The translations under genes and the position numbers were made by a program. 64,000 bases of DNA from Hofstenia miamia (taxonomy: Eukaryota > Xenacoelomorpha > Acoela > Hofsteniidae), in the NCBI GenBank assembly GCA_900660155.1, contig CABFPE010000097.1, positions 773,003 to 837,002 of the forward strand. The letters are read 5' to 3'. A model generated the notes under the pieces. It searched no databases and was not told the DNA's origin. It worked only from the letters and a program-made list of their open reading frames with translations. Shown here piece by piece: positions 1 to 13,521 of the stretch. Position 1 is the first letter of the stretch. Each line of letters begins with the position of its first letter.

Positions 1-735
1 GTATATATATATATATATATACTACGCGACAACACAAATTAGTAACAGCTTAATCATTTCAATGTACTCCCAATTTTATATATTAGGATAAATTTAATTG
101 TTGGAATAGATAGCAAGTTATATTTGTTATGTCATAGTAAAGTAAATCTTTTTTCAACCAGCTGAAAAATACAGAGTACTGAGTAAATAGCATTTGAGAA
201 GTGATTCGGAATAGGAACACATGGAAAAGATTCATTTTTACAACTTTAAAACAATTTGAGGAAGAAGTTTTGCTGCCATTTACTCGGGTAAAATTTGATC
301 TTTGTATGACGAAAGGTTGCCAACAGTTTTCAAATGCATGTATCAAGCTAGTCATATTTTTGTTACTTCTTTACAAATGATAGATTTTGCTTGGGACTGA
401 ACTCTGGAAATTTTGATGGCCAGTCAAGAACTCAAATGTTATACACCTGAAAACATTCTTCGTTGCCAATCCTAAATATGCAGAGACATTGACTTACTGA
501 AAATTTATCCATACTGTATAATTGAAAAAAATCAAAATTTCTAAATCAACAATTTATTGAATATTAAAGGGGTAGGTTCCCCAACAATGAATTGGTGAAA
601 AATCAAGCATTACGAAAGATATGGATATTTGTATGGTTCTGAAAAGAAAAAATTGAATTTAAATGTGACAGATGATACTACTCACTTGATCTGCAGAACT
701 ACAAACTTACGAACTTTTCTGAGGCACCTGCTGCT

Positions 736-754
736 ATTTTCTAAGTATATATAT

Positions 755-791
<37 letters not shown>

Positions 792-807
792 CATATACTT
801 AGAAAAT
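736..807. repeat. (TA)n microsatellite inside a palindrome
   Basis: A TA tract is flanked by ATTTTCTAAGTATAT on the left (736-750) and its exact reverse complement on the right (793-807). The whole 72 bp can fold back on itself. It may be the end-to-end remnant of a small inverted-repeat element or a microsatellite born inside one. Confidence 0.75.
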
Positions 808-1339
808 ATCAAATATATGTGATTTTGTAAAATTATGTACTGGTGTTGTGTACAAGACTTTGCTCATATTAAGCCGAAGATCACATCTAATTTTCATCTA
901 TTCTTACATATGGTGTTCTCATTATATATACCACAAATATATCCACCATGGTTCAAATATATATTTTTATTTCCATTGCCACATAGCTACTTGGAATTAT
1001 ACTTTTACAGGCGTAAGAGTTTTATTGCGAATTAATTTATTAAATTTAGTTACATCGTGTATTTAAAGTGTATACATAGTGCGTCTATTTTAAGAGAGAG
1101 CAATAAGTGACTATAATGTTATACATCAAACAAATTACATGAAACATTTATAAATGACAATGTGTTCGAATGTTTGAAAATAAGAAAGCATCTCCATTGT
1201 CTAAGGAAATATACATGCAGAAATAACGGCCCTTAAATTTTTAAAATTAGAATAATAGTGTTTGCATGAGCCAAGAAAGAAAATATTGACGCTGTGCATT
1301 ATTATATATATAAATATATATATTTATACATATTTATAT

Positions 1340-1341
<2 letters not shown>

Positions 1342-1373
<32 letters not shown>
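1342..1373. repeat. (TA)n microsatellite
   Basis: Uninterrupted TA dinucleotides, preceded by looser TA/TTTA-rich DNA from about 1300. Confidence 0.9.
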
Positions 1374-1375
<2 letters not shown>

Positions 1376-3617
1376 CTGTGTAGTATGGCTCCAAAATTCT
1401 AAATTCTTCCATACTAGACAGCTCCAATTTTTAGTATGAAATTTTTGTCATCTAAGAAATTAACGTTTTGGGTTTTATGAGATTGTAAGGTGGCATTTAG
1501 ACATGCCAAAACCTTTTTAAGACCTTAGGGATCCAAATTCAACTACACAGCTCCAAAATGTCACATATATATTGGAGAAATGTAGTTTTTTCCAAAAAAT
1601 TGGTAAAAATATCTTTGATACGATATCAAGTCAGAATGCATTATGTGAAATGGCCTGCCCCAGCCCATTTATGACTCTGCTGAGACACGTACACATAAGT
1701 GCTCTCGTAAGCCTTAATAATGTCGGTATATTTTTGGTTGCTCAACACTTATTTGAATACAATAAAATTTGTCGATAAAAGTCACTTCGAATTCAAATGT
1801 TTATGTGTAAAACCTAATTGAATCAAACGAAAGACATGCAAAAAAGTTAAGTCACTTAGACAGATTTTAGTTACTAGCAAATCACTTCTCCATATGATAT
1901 TTTGCCTTCTTTTTTTTTAAAAAACCGTTTGATCCGTTTTATTAAACAATTTTTTTTATGGTTACTATGGGCGTTGCAAAGTAAAATTGTTTATCAAGAA
2001 CTAGATTCACACTATTAAAATATAAAAATAATATTTTGTGAAGTTTTTCTGCACAGCTCTATATTCTAAATATATGCTTTTTTAATATACCCAGCGCTTA
2101 TATGTTTGCTTGCTTTTTCTAAACAGTTCCAATATAAAAATTTAAAAAATTTCCTGAGAGTTTAGTTAAGATAATATATTGTATTTTTCTTTAAAAAAAT
2201 TATGCTAATTGTAACAATAACGTACAGTGCGAATAGTCGTACATGTAATAGATTAACATTTACAACTACAATTTGCTCAACCCCGATGTATTGCAAGCAA
2301 CTTAGAAATGGGGACATTATGGACAAAATGGTTTCCTTATATTCCGTTAGACGAGCTTTTTTTCACTATCTTAGATGTTTATGGAATATAAGTATGAATT
2401 TATATTTCCTTCTGTGATGCCAAAGAATTGCTTTCAAAGATCTTTTGTAATGGATGCAGCACAAATTTTCTTGACCAAATGTATGCAAAATCGAAAGTTG
2501 TTTTAACATATATCAACAGCAGCAAGAGCAATTCTTTTAGAAAATACTAAAACAGCTTCAGTTTCAAATACCAACCAATATTCTGTTTGCAGACGTCAAT
2601 GCAACATGTCGCTTTAAAAAAAATAAAAAAATCATTGGATATTTGCTGTAACTGTCGAAAATGTATTTGTAAAATTCATTTTTTACCAACATTTACATAT
2701 AAGAACTGTACACAAAGTTGAATAAAATTCAACTTATTTCATCTACTTTTAACTTATCTTAAACAAAAAGCAAAGCATATAAATCTCAACATTTAATGGG
2801 TCAAAAATGACACGAACGAACAATTTTTTAGTTTTTGGGACAAGTATTCAAGGGTTAATATTTTGAAATATTTTGCAAAGTAAAATCTTTTAAAAAAACT
2901 AATCCCAAAATTCATTATTGAAAACTTAGCTTTTTAAAACGGATTAAAAATTAGGTTGGAAATCATTGCAAAACTTGAGGATTGTGTTTGTAGAAAGTAC
3001 AAGTAAATAAGCAGGCATTGGTGGATTAGGAGTAAGTCGCTTTCGAACCCACGAGCCTCTTGATTAAGCAAGTCTATTGGATATATAAAATTGATGTGCA
3101 ATGATTAAGAATATGCTAGTATTTTAATCTGATAAATCTCAACATTACCAAAAAAATTCATTTTAAAGAAATTTTTAATAAAAATATATTAACTTCAACC
3201 CTACATCTTTTATATCATTAGAAACATTTCATTTGTCGATAAGACACCAAGACTAGATGGGGTTTGAAAGTTGGCTTCCCGTTTTATTTCAATTGTAGTT
3301 TTTAGAGAATTTTTAAAATTCAATCGCATCTTGCAGTATTAATGATGATTTTTACTCGTTCCCCTTTGAATATTTTTTTCTTTTACACTTACAGCGGTTT
3401 TGGAAAAGTTCCTTAAAAATGATTGCTATATTTTGCCTTTAAAAAATTTAGACCAAATGGTCTCCGATTTATCATTAAGAATTTAAAAGAATTTTTATGA
3501 ACCTTTCATAATTGTAAAATGATAAAGTCTGGAAATTTATTGCAAAACGACGGGATGGTGCTGCAATAATTGTATCAAATTGGGAATTTATTAAATCTCG
3601 GTCACACATTCCATAGC

Positions 3618-3640
3618 AATCGCTGTTTTTAACAGCGATT
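3618..3640. repeat. Perfect 10-bp hairpin
   Basis: AATCGCTGTT, a TTT loop, then AACAGCGATT. No U-tract or gene end suggests a terminator; origin unknown. Confidence 0.7.
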
Positions 3641-6568
3641 AATATGAATGCAATTTATTATAGCTGGATTTTCATATTTGACTTAAAATTAATTCAAATA
3701 ATTTAGAAAAATAATTCATCAAAACATGGCAGATGTTGAAAGCTGACCCACTTTTTGTCCTCATTAAAATAAAAATTATTCATTTTTGAATTTCACATTT
3801 GTGCTTCTTATCTTCAATTATGCATTAACTAAGAATTTTACTTTTAATATATTGCTATTTCTAGAAGTTGTTAATTTCTATACATGATCTGGTTGTTCAC
3901 TTTAAAATTAATGTGTAATCTTAACTCTTATTTGTGAACTTAGAGCATTGTACTACAATTCAAGGTTTTGTTCAGGTTTATGAATGCCCTCATTTTGGAG
4001 AAGTTATTATTTCAATATGAAGCTCTTAGCTTATTTTATATTATTTTTTACTGCATTTAGATTTTTATATCTAACACTTCAAGATCAGTGTTTGGAGGAA
4101 CGAAGTTGTTAAGGCTAGTAAAAGCAAATGAATTACAAAGCCTGTCCTCTATTTCTAAAAATAGATTTCAAAATATTTGGGTTTAATTTTATACCAACAA
4201 GTTTAGCTTTTAACAATGATATTCGTGAATTTATACTTGCAAAAACTTAATTATCAAAAAAAGGCAAATAAATAAAACTTTCAATATTCTTAACTCCTTT
4301 CACTAAGATTAATCCGCGATATTTTTAAATTTCAATTTATATTTTTTTAGTGAATCTAAAAGTTTTGACCTTGTGCAGTCATTTTATATACTAGATATTA
4401 TCTAGAATGAAAAAAATTAATTAGTTAATAAACAAACTCAGCACTAAGAAAACTACTTTTGTCAGACTTTCAAATGCCATTTGATTCAAGCTGCTTTTAA
4501 CTGTATAATATTACCGAAGTATTGCATATTTAATGAATTAATACTTCCCCTATTCATTTTATCTAAATTTATCCTTGCTCAGTGTCCCCTATTGTATTCA
4601 ACAATTCTATTATCATTGCACAATCTGTCTAAACATCATTTGTTCTTAACAAATGGAATTACACCGATTTTAGGCTTTTTAGATAGAGAAAGCATTGTGT
4701 TAATTAATGAAACTATAACTAAAAAAATTGAATTAATAAAATATATTTTCTAAGCGATAATGTTATACATGTGTAGTTCTTATGTTCAATCATTTATTTT
4801 CTTGAGTTAAAAATTTTGTTACTTTCTTTTGGAACTTGAGAAATTCATAAATTAAGCAGATTCTGTTAAAAACACTTAACAAATTGTTTTTTGTAAATTT
4901 CTGTTAAATTGATGTAAACATAGAACCTACTAAAATGGCAAATAATCAAATTCCTGAAATCGCTTGGCCATATATATTTTTCATTGCAGAGTGGAGAGCA
5001 AGGCTTGGGCTAGCCAAATTGTGAAATTAAATTTTGAATATAATCTTGCGAGTGTCTACAAATGCGTCAAACATTCTGAATTACGTTTTACAAGGGCATT
5101 AAAAAAATATCCACACATAAATATTAATATGATTTCTAATGGAGGTCTTATTCCCTTACGATTTTGACACATTTGGTAGTAAGTAGATTAATTCTCAATT
5201 GTAGTGTTGCTTTATGGGAATTCTGTTATTAATTTATTGTCCACGGTTTGGATTTATTGACGGATTTTATATCATAAAATGGCAAAATAGAAATCCAATT
5301 CTATTCAAGGTAATTCCCATTAGAACATATGCTAAACAAATAATGTTGTTTAAAGAAGTATGGGTTATATTTATATTGCACTCCCATGGGTGGGAAAAAG
5401 CGGTACATATATAGATCTCTTGGAGTAAATGATCTAGTACATATATTAATCCTATTATCCATCTTTCCACAATGTTGAATTAGAAAAAGATCCTTATAGA
5501 TCCCTAGAACATTTAATATTATAGAGAATTGGGTAATTAATCAGTCTGTTCATCTTCGAAAACTTATGTACAAACACACGCATAAACAAAACATGCATTT
5601 ACTTCAATTTTTCTAGCCATATTTCAAATTTAATTTTAGTGTTAGCATCATATAATTTAAGTGGAAAGAAACGCATTATTGCTTTTTGAATTTTAAGTTG
5701 CTTAGTTTAACGCTATCATTTTCAAACAATTCTGCAGTACATAACATCAAAAAATATATTGATGGTGCTTCGCCAATACCCTATGTCCGTTAATCTGGTG
5801 GGCCTCATTTACAATTTTGGATGAGATGATTCATATTTTCTTTAAAGAAAATTTTTGTATATAGTTCTTGCTAAAATATTACGAGACAACAGTTTGAAGA
5901 GAAAGGTCCATTTTCAGTGTTTCTTAGAGCAGTAAATAGATCTCGTAGTTTTAACCTGGCCCAGTTTAGTCTCTCAGTCCAGCCACAAAGTTTTCCAAGC
6001 AAGAATGTAGGTTTCTGAGAAAAATCAAATCTCATTTGTTTGCTGAGACTAAATATTTCGGTTGAACAGCATAATGTTGATTACCAAAAACTTATATAAG
6101 TAATACCTGTAATACATAAGTTCAGAACTTTTTTGTAGAAACAACTATTACTATGTGAAAATATTCAGGAACGGCAATTCTCGAAAAATATGCAGCTATG
6201 CCTGCTACACTTAAAACTCTGTTATCATAACCAGAATCAGTTTTCCGACACGACTCAGCTTTTTTGTAGAAGAGCCTACCTGCTGTTTAAATTTACGATG
6301 AAGATTATGTCGCCAATCTTGCTATATTCTTCCCTAAATCAATTAAAATATCGTCATTAATATCAATATGAATTAGTCACTTTTTTCCCGACTCCACCCG
6401 ACTAACATTGACCAAAGAAAGATTGCTAGTAAAATCCCACAAAATGTTTTAGCATAAAATGTTCGATGAAAGCAACATAATATCAGTAAAAAATACAAAA
6501 TAATTACATTCAAGAATTTCAAAAATTCCTTACGCTCTTTCATCGTGAATATTATAAATGGCACATGA

Positions 6569-6591
6569 CTCGACCCGCAAACCGGGTCGAG
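6569..6591. repeat. Perfect 9-bp GC-rich hairpin
   Basis: CTCGACCCG, a CAAAC loop, then CGGGTCGAG. It stands out in AT-rich DNA and may be a leftover transposon end or a structured RNA element. No neighbouring gene explains it. Confidence 0.7.
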
Positions 6592-7289
6592 CCTGGCTGA
6601 CTTCCTTCCCATCCTGATCTTAAGAGAATTGAATTCATGCGTTACTCATAACTATAAATAAGTAATAAATATGTACATTATTGAATGCTTTGGATTGTCA
6701 GAATATTAAAGAAGTCTTCTTGAATTGGCAAAACTTAGGTTTGTCATTGTGCCCCTATATCAATGCAATTTGTCGTTAATTTTTGTACCTTTAAGGAAAT
6801 GATACGTTCTAAGAACTGGTAAGCACAAAATTTTAAAGTCTACAATGATCGGCATGAAAGGTGATTTAATAACGAATGATGGTTGTTACCAAATATCAAC
6901 GCAATTTCTTAAATTGTTATGAGAAGGTTCTTGTAAAAGACGAAGACTATATAAAAGTATATTATCATAAAACAATCTAATGTTAACTATTATTGACTTA
7001 TATATGTATCCATTGATGACTTCCACATGCAGTGCTATATCTTACGATTTGTAACCAACACAAATGCAATATTGCTAGGTTAGACAACAAGACTAGACAT
7101 TCAAAATTAATTACAGGAAATTACGTCCCGGTGAATGTGTATTGATATTGATTATGTTGTTTCAATGTAGACTTCTTCTCTATGCTATACAATAAATTCC
7201 AAAATAGTAAAGGGAAGGCAATGAATAGTAGGATTTATGGAACTCTTCACCTTACTTACGTACATGACTTACATTTAATATAAATCATT

Positions 7290-7860
7290 GATGATTCTGC
7301 TAGTTTGTTATTGAAAAAATTAAAGTTGGATTAAGCCTTTTTGTAAATACTGCAATTTGACAGATAAATATCTGTATATACATATTTATATACTCTAAAA
7401 GACTATTTAAATATTTATTGCAAAAATTTTGCCAAATTTTGCTGAATGTGAACTCCTTTACAGGTGACCAAATATTTTCTATTGGGTTCATGTGTTTACT
7501 CCATCACGTTAGTTTATTACTCAAATCAAGCGATAACTCCACCACATTTATGGATTATAGCATAGTATGTTGAAATATGCGGCCATTTGCATGTATGATG
7601 GTCACATCCGAAATCACTCATTCTTTTGCAATTGGTAGAGAGAGATTAAATTTATATTTACACAAACACTCCAGATATAATGTGTTGTTGTTTAAACATT
7701 GATTTATTTCTTTTTATTGGTGGTGGTAGCAATAATTTTGCACAGGGCCTATATATTGATTGGTAGGGTTTCTAACCTCGTAGACGTATATTAATGAAAC
7801 CTATTTGGAAGAATAAATTCAAATGTTGTGTAATGATCTACGTTGACAATAAAATGTGAC
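7290..7860 (-). pseudogene. Tc1-like transposase remnant, C-terminal half
   Basis: On the minus strand the sequence encodes MNPIENIW (about 7467-7490), the motif found after the catalytic region in Tc1-type DDE transposases (usually LNPIENLW), followed by a K-rich segment. Further upstream on the same strand lie short stretches resembling the family's GPV/GPI segment and the region before the second aspartate, spread over several frames. The whole is decayed and lacks the N-terminal DNA-binding half. I see no terminal inverted repeats around it. Identification rests mainly on the NPIENIW motif and its surroundings. Confidence 0.5.
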
Positions 7861-7869
7861 CGTAATTTA

Positions 7870-9660
7870 TTTCGAATTAATAAAACAGAATTTTTGACAA
7901 GTTTTCATTTCCGGATTTAAATTAAATTTTGATATAAAGATATACGCACTTGATTCCTTGGTTTTAGATATTAATCCGACACTTGTAATCTGTCAATGAA
8001 AATACGAATATTAAATCAGTTCATTGTAATGATCTCTAAGAAATCCTATTGAATGAGCTAGCTTTATGTCCTCTTAGTTCTCTGTCAAATGTTAAGCGTT
8101 AGAAAATTAGTTTTGTAATTGCAAATATTTTCTCCGCATCAATTATAATTGCACATGAAAAGATGGCTAACGTTATGAAACCTAAGTATATGACAATTTA
8201 ATAACGAACTTGTGCATTGGATTTACTCTATCTCAAACCTAATTAATTTCTTAGCAGTTACGCAATGCACTCGTGTTTCTTACTTTTATATTTGCATTAT
8301 ATGTAAAGTTGTTCAATTAGTTTTCATATTTAACTTTTCTTGTGTTTGACAAATAGTCTAGCAACAAATATTAAAACTAAACTTTGAGTATCTAGAATTA
8401 TTCTGGAAAAATTAATATTAAAATTATCTTCTTATTATTTGGCCTATTTTTCACTAATGTCTATAATTTTGGCATATTTATTTTCTGGGTCCTTGAATTT
8501 GTCATTTCAGTTCACCAAATTTTGAAATTGTGTTTTCCACAGAATTTCACAGACACAAACAACATTTCATTTTCAAAGTACTTCATGGGAGATCAAGAAA
8601 ATTTTGAAAAAACTATATCCTAAGTTGCATTTTAGCCTACATACATTTTGTCACTTATAACACTGTTTTTAGCTAATTAATATAACACCTATCTTGATAT
8701 GTAGAAAATGTAGATCTACAATTGAAGTTGCTTCAGAGCAGAGTTGTAAAATATTTTTTGTTAGTTATCAATTAGGATAAATTAACATCAATGACATCGT
8801 TTCTGTATACTAAGATAGACAATGTCTCCTGTACTACAGCTTTAAATATTCAACGAAATTTTCAGATGAATTTTCATAATTAATTTATTTAATGCAACTA
8901 GAAATGATCATTATTTCGATTATTTCATTTATTTTGAATATTTTAATGCAAAAAATTAGTATCTGTTCAAAAAAATTGCTAATTTAAGAACAAATTACAA
9001 TTTATTTACTAAGGTTAAACCAATTGTACAAAAACGTATTGTGTAGTAACACTGATTAAATCATTCTTTATTCTCATTAATTGAATATTTGTAGTTAGAA
9101 GTAGAGAGTAACATTTGTATTAGAAAAAAACTCAATTTGAAAAACTTTATTGGTTAAATAGTAAACTAATAACTTAGAAATAATGGCTTTTTATAATTTT
9201 GCAATGATTTTACAATTTATCAGAGCCAATATATTTCTGTAAACATTTAACATGAAAGTTTATTTCTTTAAAAATATAGTTTTTTTCAGCAATTACCTAA
9301 TTATAATACAGAAAGTAGCAAGAAAAAGTGATTATCTAAATTGAATTAAATGTTAAATGAAAACACTGATGGGTTAAATTTGTCAATATCGCTCATTACA
9401 AGAAATTATAGCACAAATTGTTGTAGTCCTCTAACAGCAAAACAAAATGACGTAATCAATTATGTGATAATAAAACATACTTCTTGAAATGAATATTGTC
9501 TTTTTTCTTAAATGCGTTTTTGAGCCTCCAGCATTTAAAAATCAAATATTGATAAAACTTACAGAGGAATTTAGCTGAGCGTCTATTATACAAATTGCCA
9601 GAAAAAATTTGTCTTGATCCTCTTCAATAATCAATAATTTAAGGTATTTCCCTTGTTCGC
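7870..9660. other. Gene-poor AT-rich DNA
   Basis: No credible coding frame, RNA gene or repeat boundary is visible in this stretch. Confidence 0.55.
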
Positions 9661-9661
9661 A

Positions 9662-10182
9662 CAACTTAACTCTTAAATTCATTAAATGCAAAATTGACTC
9701 AAGAAATTCAAATGATACAGATAAGATCTTTACATTATTTTATAGTATTAGCATTAACCAATTAGAATTGATGATGTAATTGAACATCTGGTATTTGGCA
9801 TTTTCATGAAATTAAATTCAATTGCATCTACTTCATTTTTCCCTTTATAAATTGACATATGGGATAAAATTTTTTGCAAAATTTTGACTCGTGAACAACT
9901 ATGGCTACAAACAAATTTTTTNCAACTTAACTCTTAAATTCATTAAATGCAAAATTGACTCAAGAAATTCAAATGATACAGATAAGATCTTTACATTATT
10001 TTATAGTATTAGCATTAACCAATTAGAATTGATGATGTAATTGAACATCTGGTATTTGGCATTTTCATGAAATTCAATTCAATTGCATCTACTTCATTTT
10101 TCCCTTTATAAATTGACATATGGGATTAATTTTTTTGCAAAATTTTGACTCGTGAACAACTATGGCTACAAACAAATTTTTT
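9662..10182 (+). repeat. 260-bp direct duplication joined by a single N
   Basis: Sequence 9662-9921 is repeated from 9923 with the offset constant at 261, apart from a few substitutions and small length differences. The copies are separated by one N at 9922. This is what two overlapping contig ends, perhaps two haplotypes, look like when joined without merging. A true tandem duplication is less likely. No gene is affected. Confidence 0.85.
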
Positions 10183-12427
10183 TTTGCTTTGCATAGTAAA
10201 CCAATAGTATTTAAGCAATTGATGATGAGCTAGGTACTATATTAGTTTTAAGATATATAAATTTGTAAAAAACATTTTTCACCTTCAGTTAAGCATAGTG
10301 TATAATCTACGCCGCAATTTCACTAGTTATTTGATGACGTCACATGGCACTGTTTAAATTTCTTGTAATGTTCTAATATCAATTATTTAAAGAACAAATC
10401 GCATAGATTGCTTGGGCGATAACACATTCTGAGTATATGATTTTTAGATTTGATATTTATTAATCGTATAATGTTCAAGTTTGACTTAACTTACCCAAAG
10501 CAAACAATAACCTAAAGAACAACCCGTTGCTGATGTTAGCATCACTTGAACATGTTCAAATATTTATGAAGATATTTGTCCTGATGTTGCAATAAATGGA
10601 GCAAATAAGGAAAGTGGTCCAATTTTAATACGTTAACTAGTAAAAATCCAAAAGTAAGCAACTAGTTTAGCTCTAAATGTTTGCATATGCCTAATAAATA
10701 TATTTGCATTGATATATTTGAAGAAATGAGCAGAGCCCAAATCTTTCTAAACTTTTTCTAACAACATTTGAGTTATAATCACTCTTTTACTGTAAGCTTC
10801 AACTTTCGCGAATTTATTCCGAGTGCAAGTTAACGATTTGGTTTACAGTCATGTTAACGTAACACGCCATTTTTAACGGTATTATTTACCGTTGGACCAC
10901 TTCTCCAAATTGGCTTAAGAATCCCAACTAACGTTTTCAATAATGTGGACAAACGTGAGTCAATGCATTCTATCTAAATACGTTTACTTCATTTCCTAAA
11001 TACAAATCATGAGGTACCTGTAAATTTTAAGCGTTTCTTTGTTAATATATAATATATTTGTTGCTTTATATGCATTAATATATGGAAGGCTTCATAAGTA
11101 TTAGTGTTCCTACGAATCCACTCTAACGTCTGAAACCACCATGAGATAAAGGAGGACTATTTCTTCTTTTACCTTTTCTCAAAATCGAGTTCAAACGTGG
11201 CTCTTTGTTGTTACGCCACTATTTCTCGCATTATGCGTATGAAAGAGCTTTGGTCTTCGTTGGAATACTTGCATCTCGAGCTTATATTGAATATTTTTAA
11301 AAAAATTCCCAGTTAAATAGAGTTTTTTCAAGTTTTGTTATATTCCGAGTTTTTAATCTAAAAAATATTTATTTGCAATCTATGAAGAAACTCAAATTTC
11401 ACATAAGTGATTTTTAATATTTTGTCAAGGGGATTTTCATTCCAGTTTTAGTTGGTTATTAACTACTGCTTTTCCGCTTTTTTAGATCAAGTTTTTCAAA
11501 TTCATTCTAGTTTGAGCTTTTAAAATTCATAGTACTCCAAACTCTGACCTGGCCTACTTATTCACAAGAAGTAAAATATTGGAATTCCGTTGTTGCTCCC
11601 ATGACTTTATAACCTTAAAATTAATTATGAAGAAAATTCGAAATTTCTTCAAAAAAATGGATGTTTCTTAGAAAATCTACTAATATTTCAGGTATTTCAA
11701 CCATAGGGCTGATACGTAGCACAAATCTACCATAAAAGAGTAAGACACACACCTATACATGTGTCAATATTCAAGTATTGCAAAATTTTTAGTCTTGGAG
11801 AAATATGTTTCAACATTTGGTTACAAACTGAAGAAAATTATACACTTCATTCTGTTAAAAAATTTTGCACATTTCAGGCATTGGGAAAACACTTTAAGCT
11901 GTTCTTCTAGAAAGTTAGTTTCTTTCAGTAGTCAATTATAATATACATATATTCAATCAAGTTCGAGTAAGATGAATGGATGAATCCAATGCAAGTAACC
12001 TTACAAAATCTCACAATTTGGAATTCATCTATGTATTTCCACATAAAAATCGTAACCAAAACCTGTAATAAATTTTCAATATTATGTTCAACTGATGAAA
12101 AACAAGTGTTTTTTTTTCTATTTTTAGAAACTAATTCGATATGTGCTTATATTATAGATATCTATGAATGGCAATTTTGAGATTGACAATTTATCATTGA
12201 CAGTTGCAAACACCTGTCTTCTGATAAGCATTCAGCAAATTTCCTTGTATATAATGTGCATTGAATACAGCATTTAAGTAGATCCTTATTTTAATATTTA
12301 AGTATATATCAAGCACTATATCACTTTGCTATAAAATGTAGTTATTTTAATTCAAAAACAGTTGTATACTGAATATATGGATGATAATTTATCTATTTTC
12401 TACGTATTATAATGAAGTAAATTTATA
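10183..12427. other. Gene-poor AT-rich DNA
   Basis: Only short AT-driven frames occur; none has recognisable domains. No structural RNA or element termini are seen. Confidence 0.55.
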
Positions 12428-12470
12428 TATATATATATACATATATATACTATATATATATATATATATA
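12428..12470. repeat. Compound (TA)n microsatellite
   Basis: Two TA tracts separated by short interruptions. The tract directly abuts the hammerhead-like end of the Penelope-like remnant. Confidence 0.85.
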
Positions 12471-12486
12471 AGTACGCTGAGCTCCT

Positions 12487-12566
12487 AAGTATTTGCAACA
12501 TCTAATGTAGCCTAAACTTAGACCGGTTTCGATTGCTAGGAATCATTGTCAGTATTACAAATACTT
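12487..12566 (-). ncRNA. Hammerhead-ribozyme-like fold of a Penelope-like element
   Basis: Seen: on the plus strand GACCGGTTTCGATTG (12521-12535) is followed by AATCATTGTCAG (12541-12552). Read on the minus strand this gives a CTGA box, a short hairpin (GATT/AATC around CCTAGC), then GAAAC. The core is enclosed by inverted nonamers AAGTATTTG (12487-12495) and CAAATACTT (12558-12566), which could form the outer helix. Known: Penelope-like retroelements carry type I hammerhead motifs in their terminal repeats. The box after CTGA departs from the canonical core, so cleavage activity is doubtful. The nearby GIY-YIG remnant on the same strand supports the call. Confidence 0.42.
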
Positions 12567-12682
12567 CACAATAAAAAATATTTTTTATTCAACTACACTA
12601 AGAAAAATTCGAATATAATACATGCAGCTTTAAATCTAATATTATTGATGTCATCTTTCCTTGTTTATTTTAGAAATTTTCC

Positions 12683-12905
12683 TTGTTTGCATCCTTAATA
12701 AAAACTTTATCACCAATTTTACAATCTTACTTCTTAGTAAAATTTGAAAAATTTTATTTTTTGATTTCACAATTGTGTAAATATAATTCTGAATTTAAGT
12801 GTTGTTTGATGTGTTCTTTCATCCTTGTTCCCAGATGTCTCTTAGTTTCTCCGAATGACTTATTGCAATCATCACACGCTTTGATAAATTACAGAAGAAA
12901 CTAAT
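12683..12905 (-). pseudogene. Penelope-like element, GIY-YIG endonuclease remnant
   Basis: The minus strand encodes a segment reading CDDCNKSFGETKRHLGTRMK, then EH, and further on a leucine/histidine-rich stretch. This matches the core of the GIY-YIG endonuclease of Penelope-like retroelements (C-x2-C then xxGETxRxLxxRxxEH). The reverse transcriptase that should lie upstream (at higher coordinates) is not recognisable. The hammerhead-like sequence about 120 bp downstream fits the usual position of the element's terminal repeat. It is a short, old remnant. Confidence 0.55.
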
Positions 12906-12999
12906 TTTTTAAAGTTGCGATCTGTGTCATTAAAGATGTTCTTTGTTGCATGTATTGTTTATATTGGAACAATTTAATTCAATTTTCAAAATTTGAATG

Positions 13000-13521
13000 C
13001 AACCTTGGGCATAATAGTTCGGACTAATTAAATAATTCCAATTTTAAGCAACCATGTAGACGAAATTTTTTTAAAAGTCGATTAATTGTGGATTCATGCA
13101 CAAAATATTCATCTATCCAATCTACCTTCAACTGCTTCGAAGTCAACCGCGGGCAAACTCTAGAAAGACGGACTAAATTTGCTTGGAAACGGTCCTTTGG
13201 CTTAGAAGGGTGCCCTGGTTTTGACCGGCTCTTTTATAATGTGAAATAATTTAGGATACTATTTACCTTGATAAATGAAGAAATTCGCGAGTATTTTTCA
13301 TGGAATTTTTCCAGGAATTTTGAAATTAAAATTTTTTTCTTTTGAAGGAAATACGCATTTTGGGTGAATAATGATATAAGTGCTCAACAATTGTCAGAAA
13401 ATGTTAAGTTTAGACCTAAATGTTAACTGGTACATTCTGAAATTAAGCATTCAAAATTTAAAAGTGCCAGTAACAACGAAGAGAACAACGTTAGCATTAG
13501 TCCGAACTATTATGAACAAGG

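Larger units (their letters stand above)
1..7289. other. Gene-poor AT-rich DNA
   Basis: No reading frame here looks like a protein: the open frames are short, AT-driven and lack domain motifs. The stretch holds three (TA)n tracts (1-21, 746-791, 1342-1373), a palindrome built on the second tract, and two perfect GC-rich hairpins (3618-3640 and 6569-6591). I see no RNA gene and no clear transposon termini. Confidence 0.6.

Noticed and set aside
4481-4753. 90-residue frame rich in Leu/Ile
   Set aside because: Composition is that expected from AT-rich DNA; no motif, no splice context.
10860-10905. TTAACGGTATTATTTACCGTT-like dyad
   Set aside because: Short and imperfect, with no companion feature; likely chance in AT-rich DNA.
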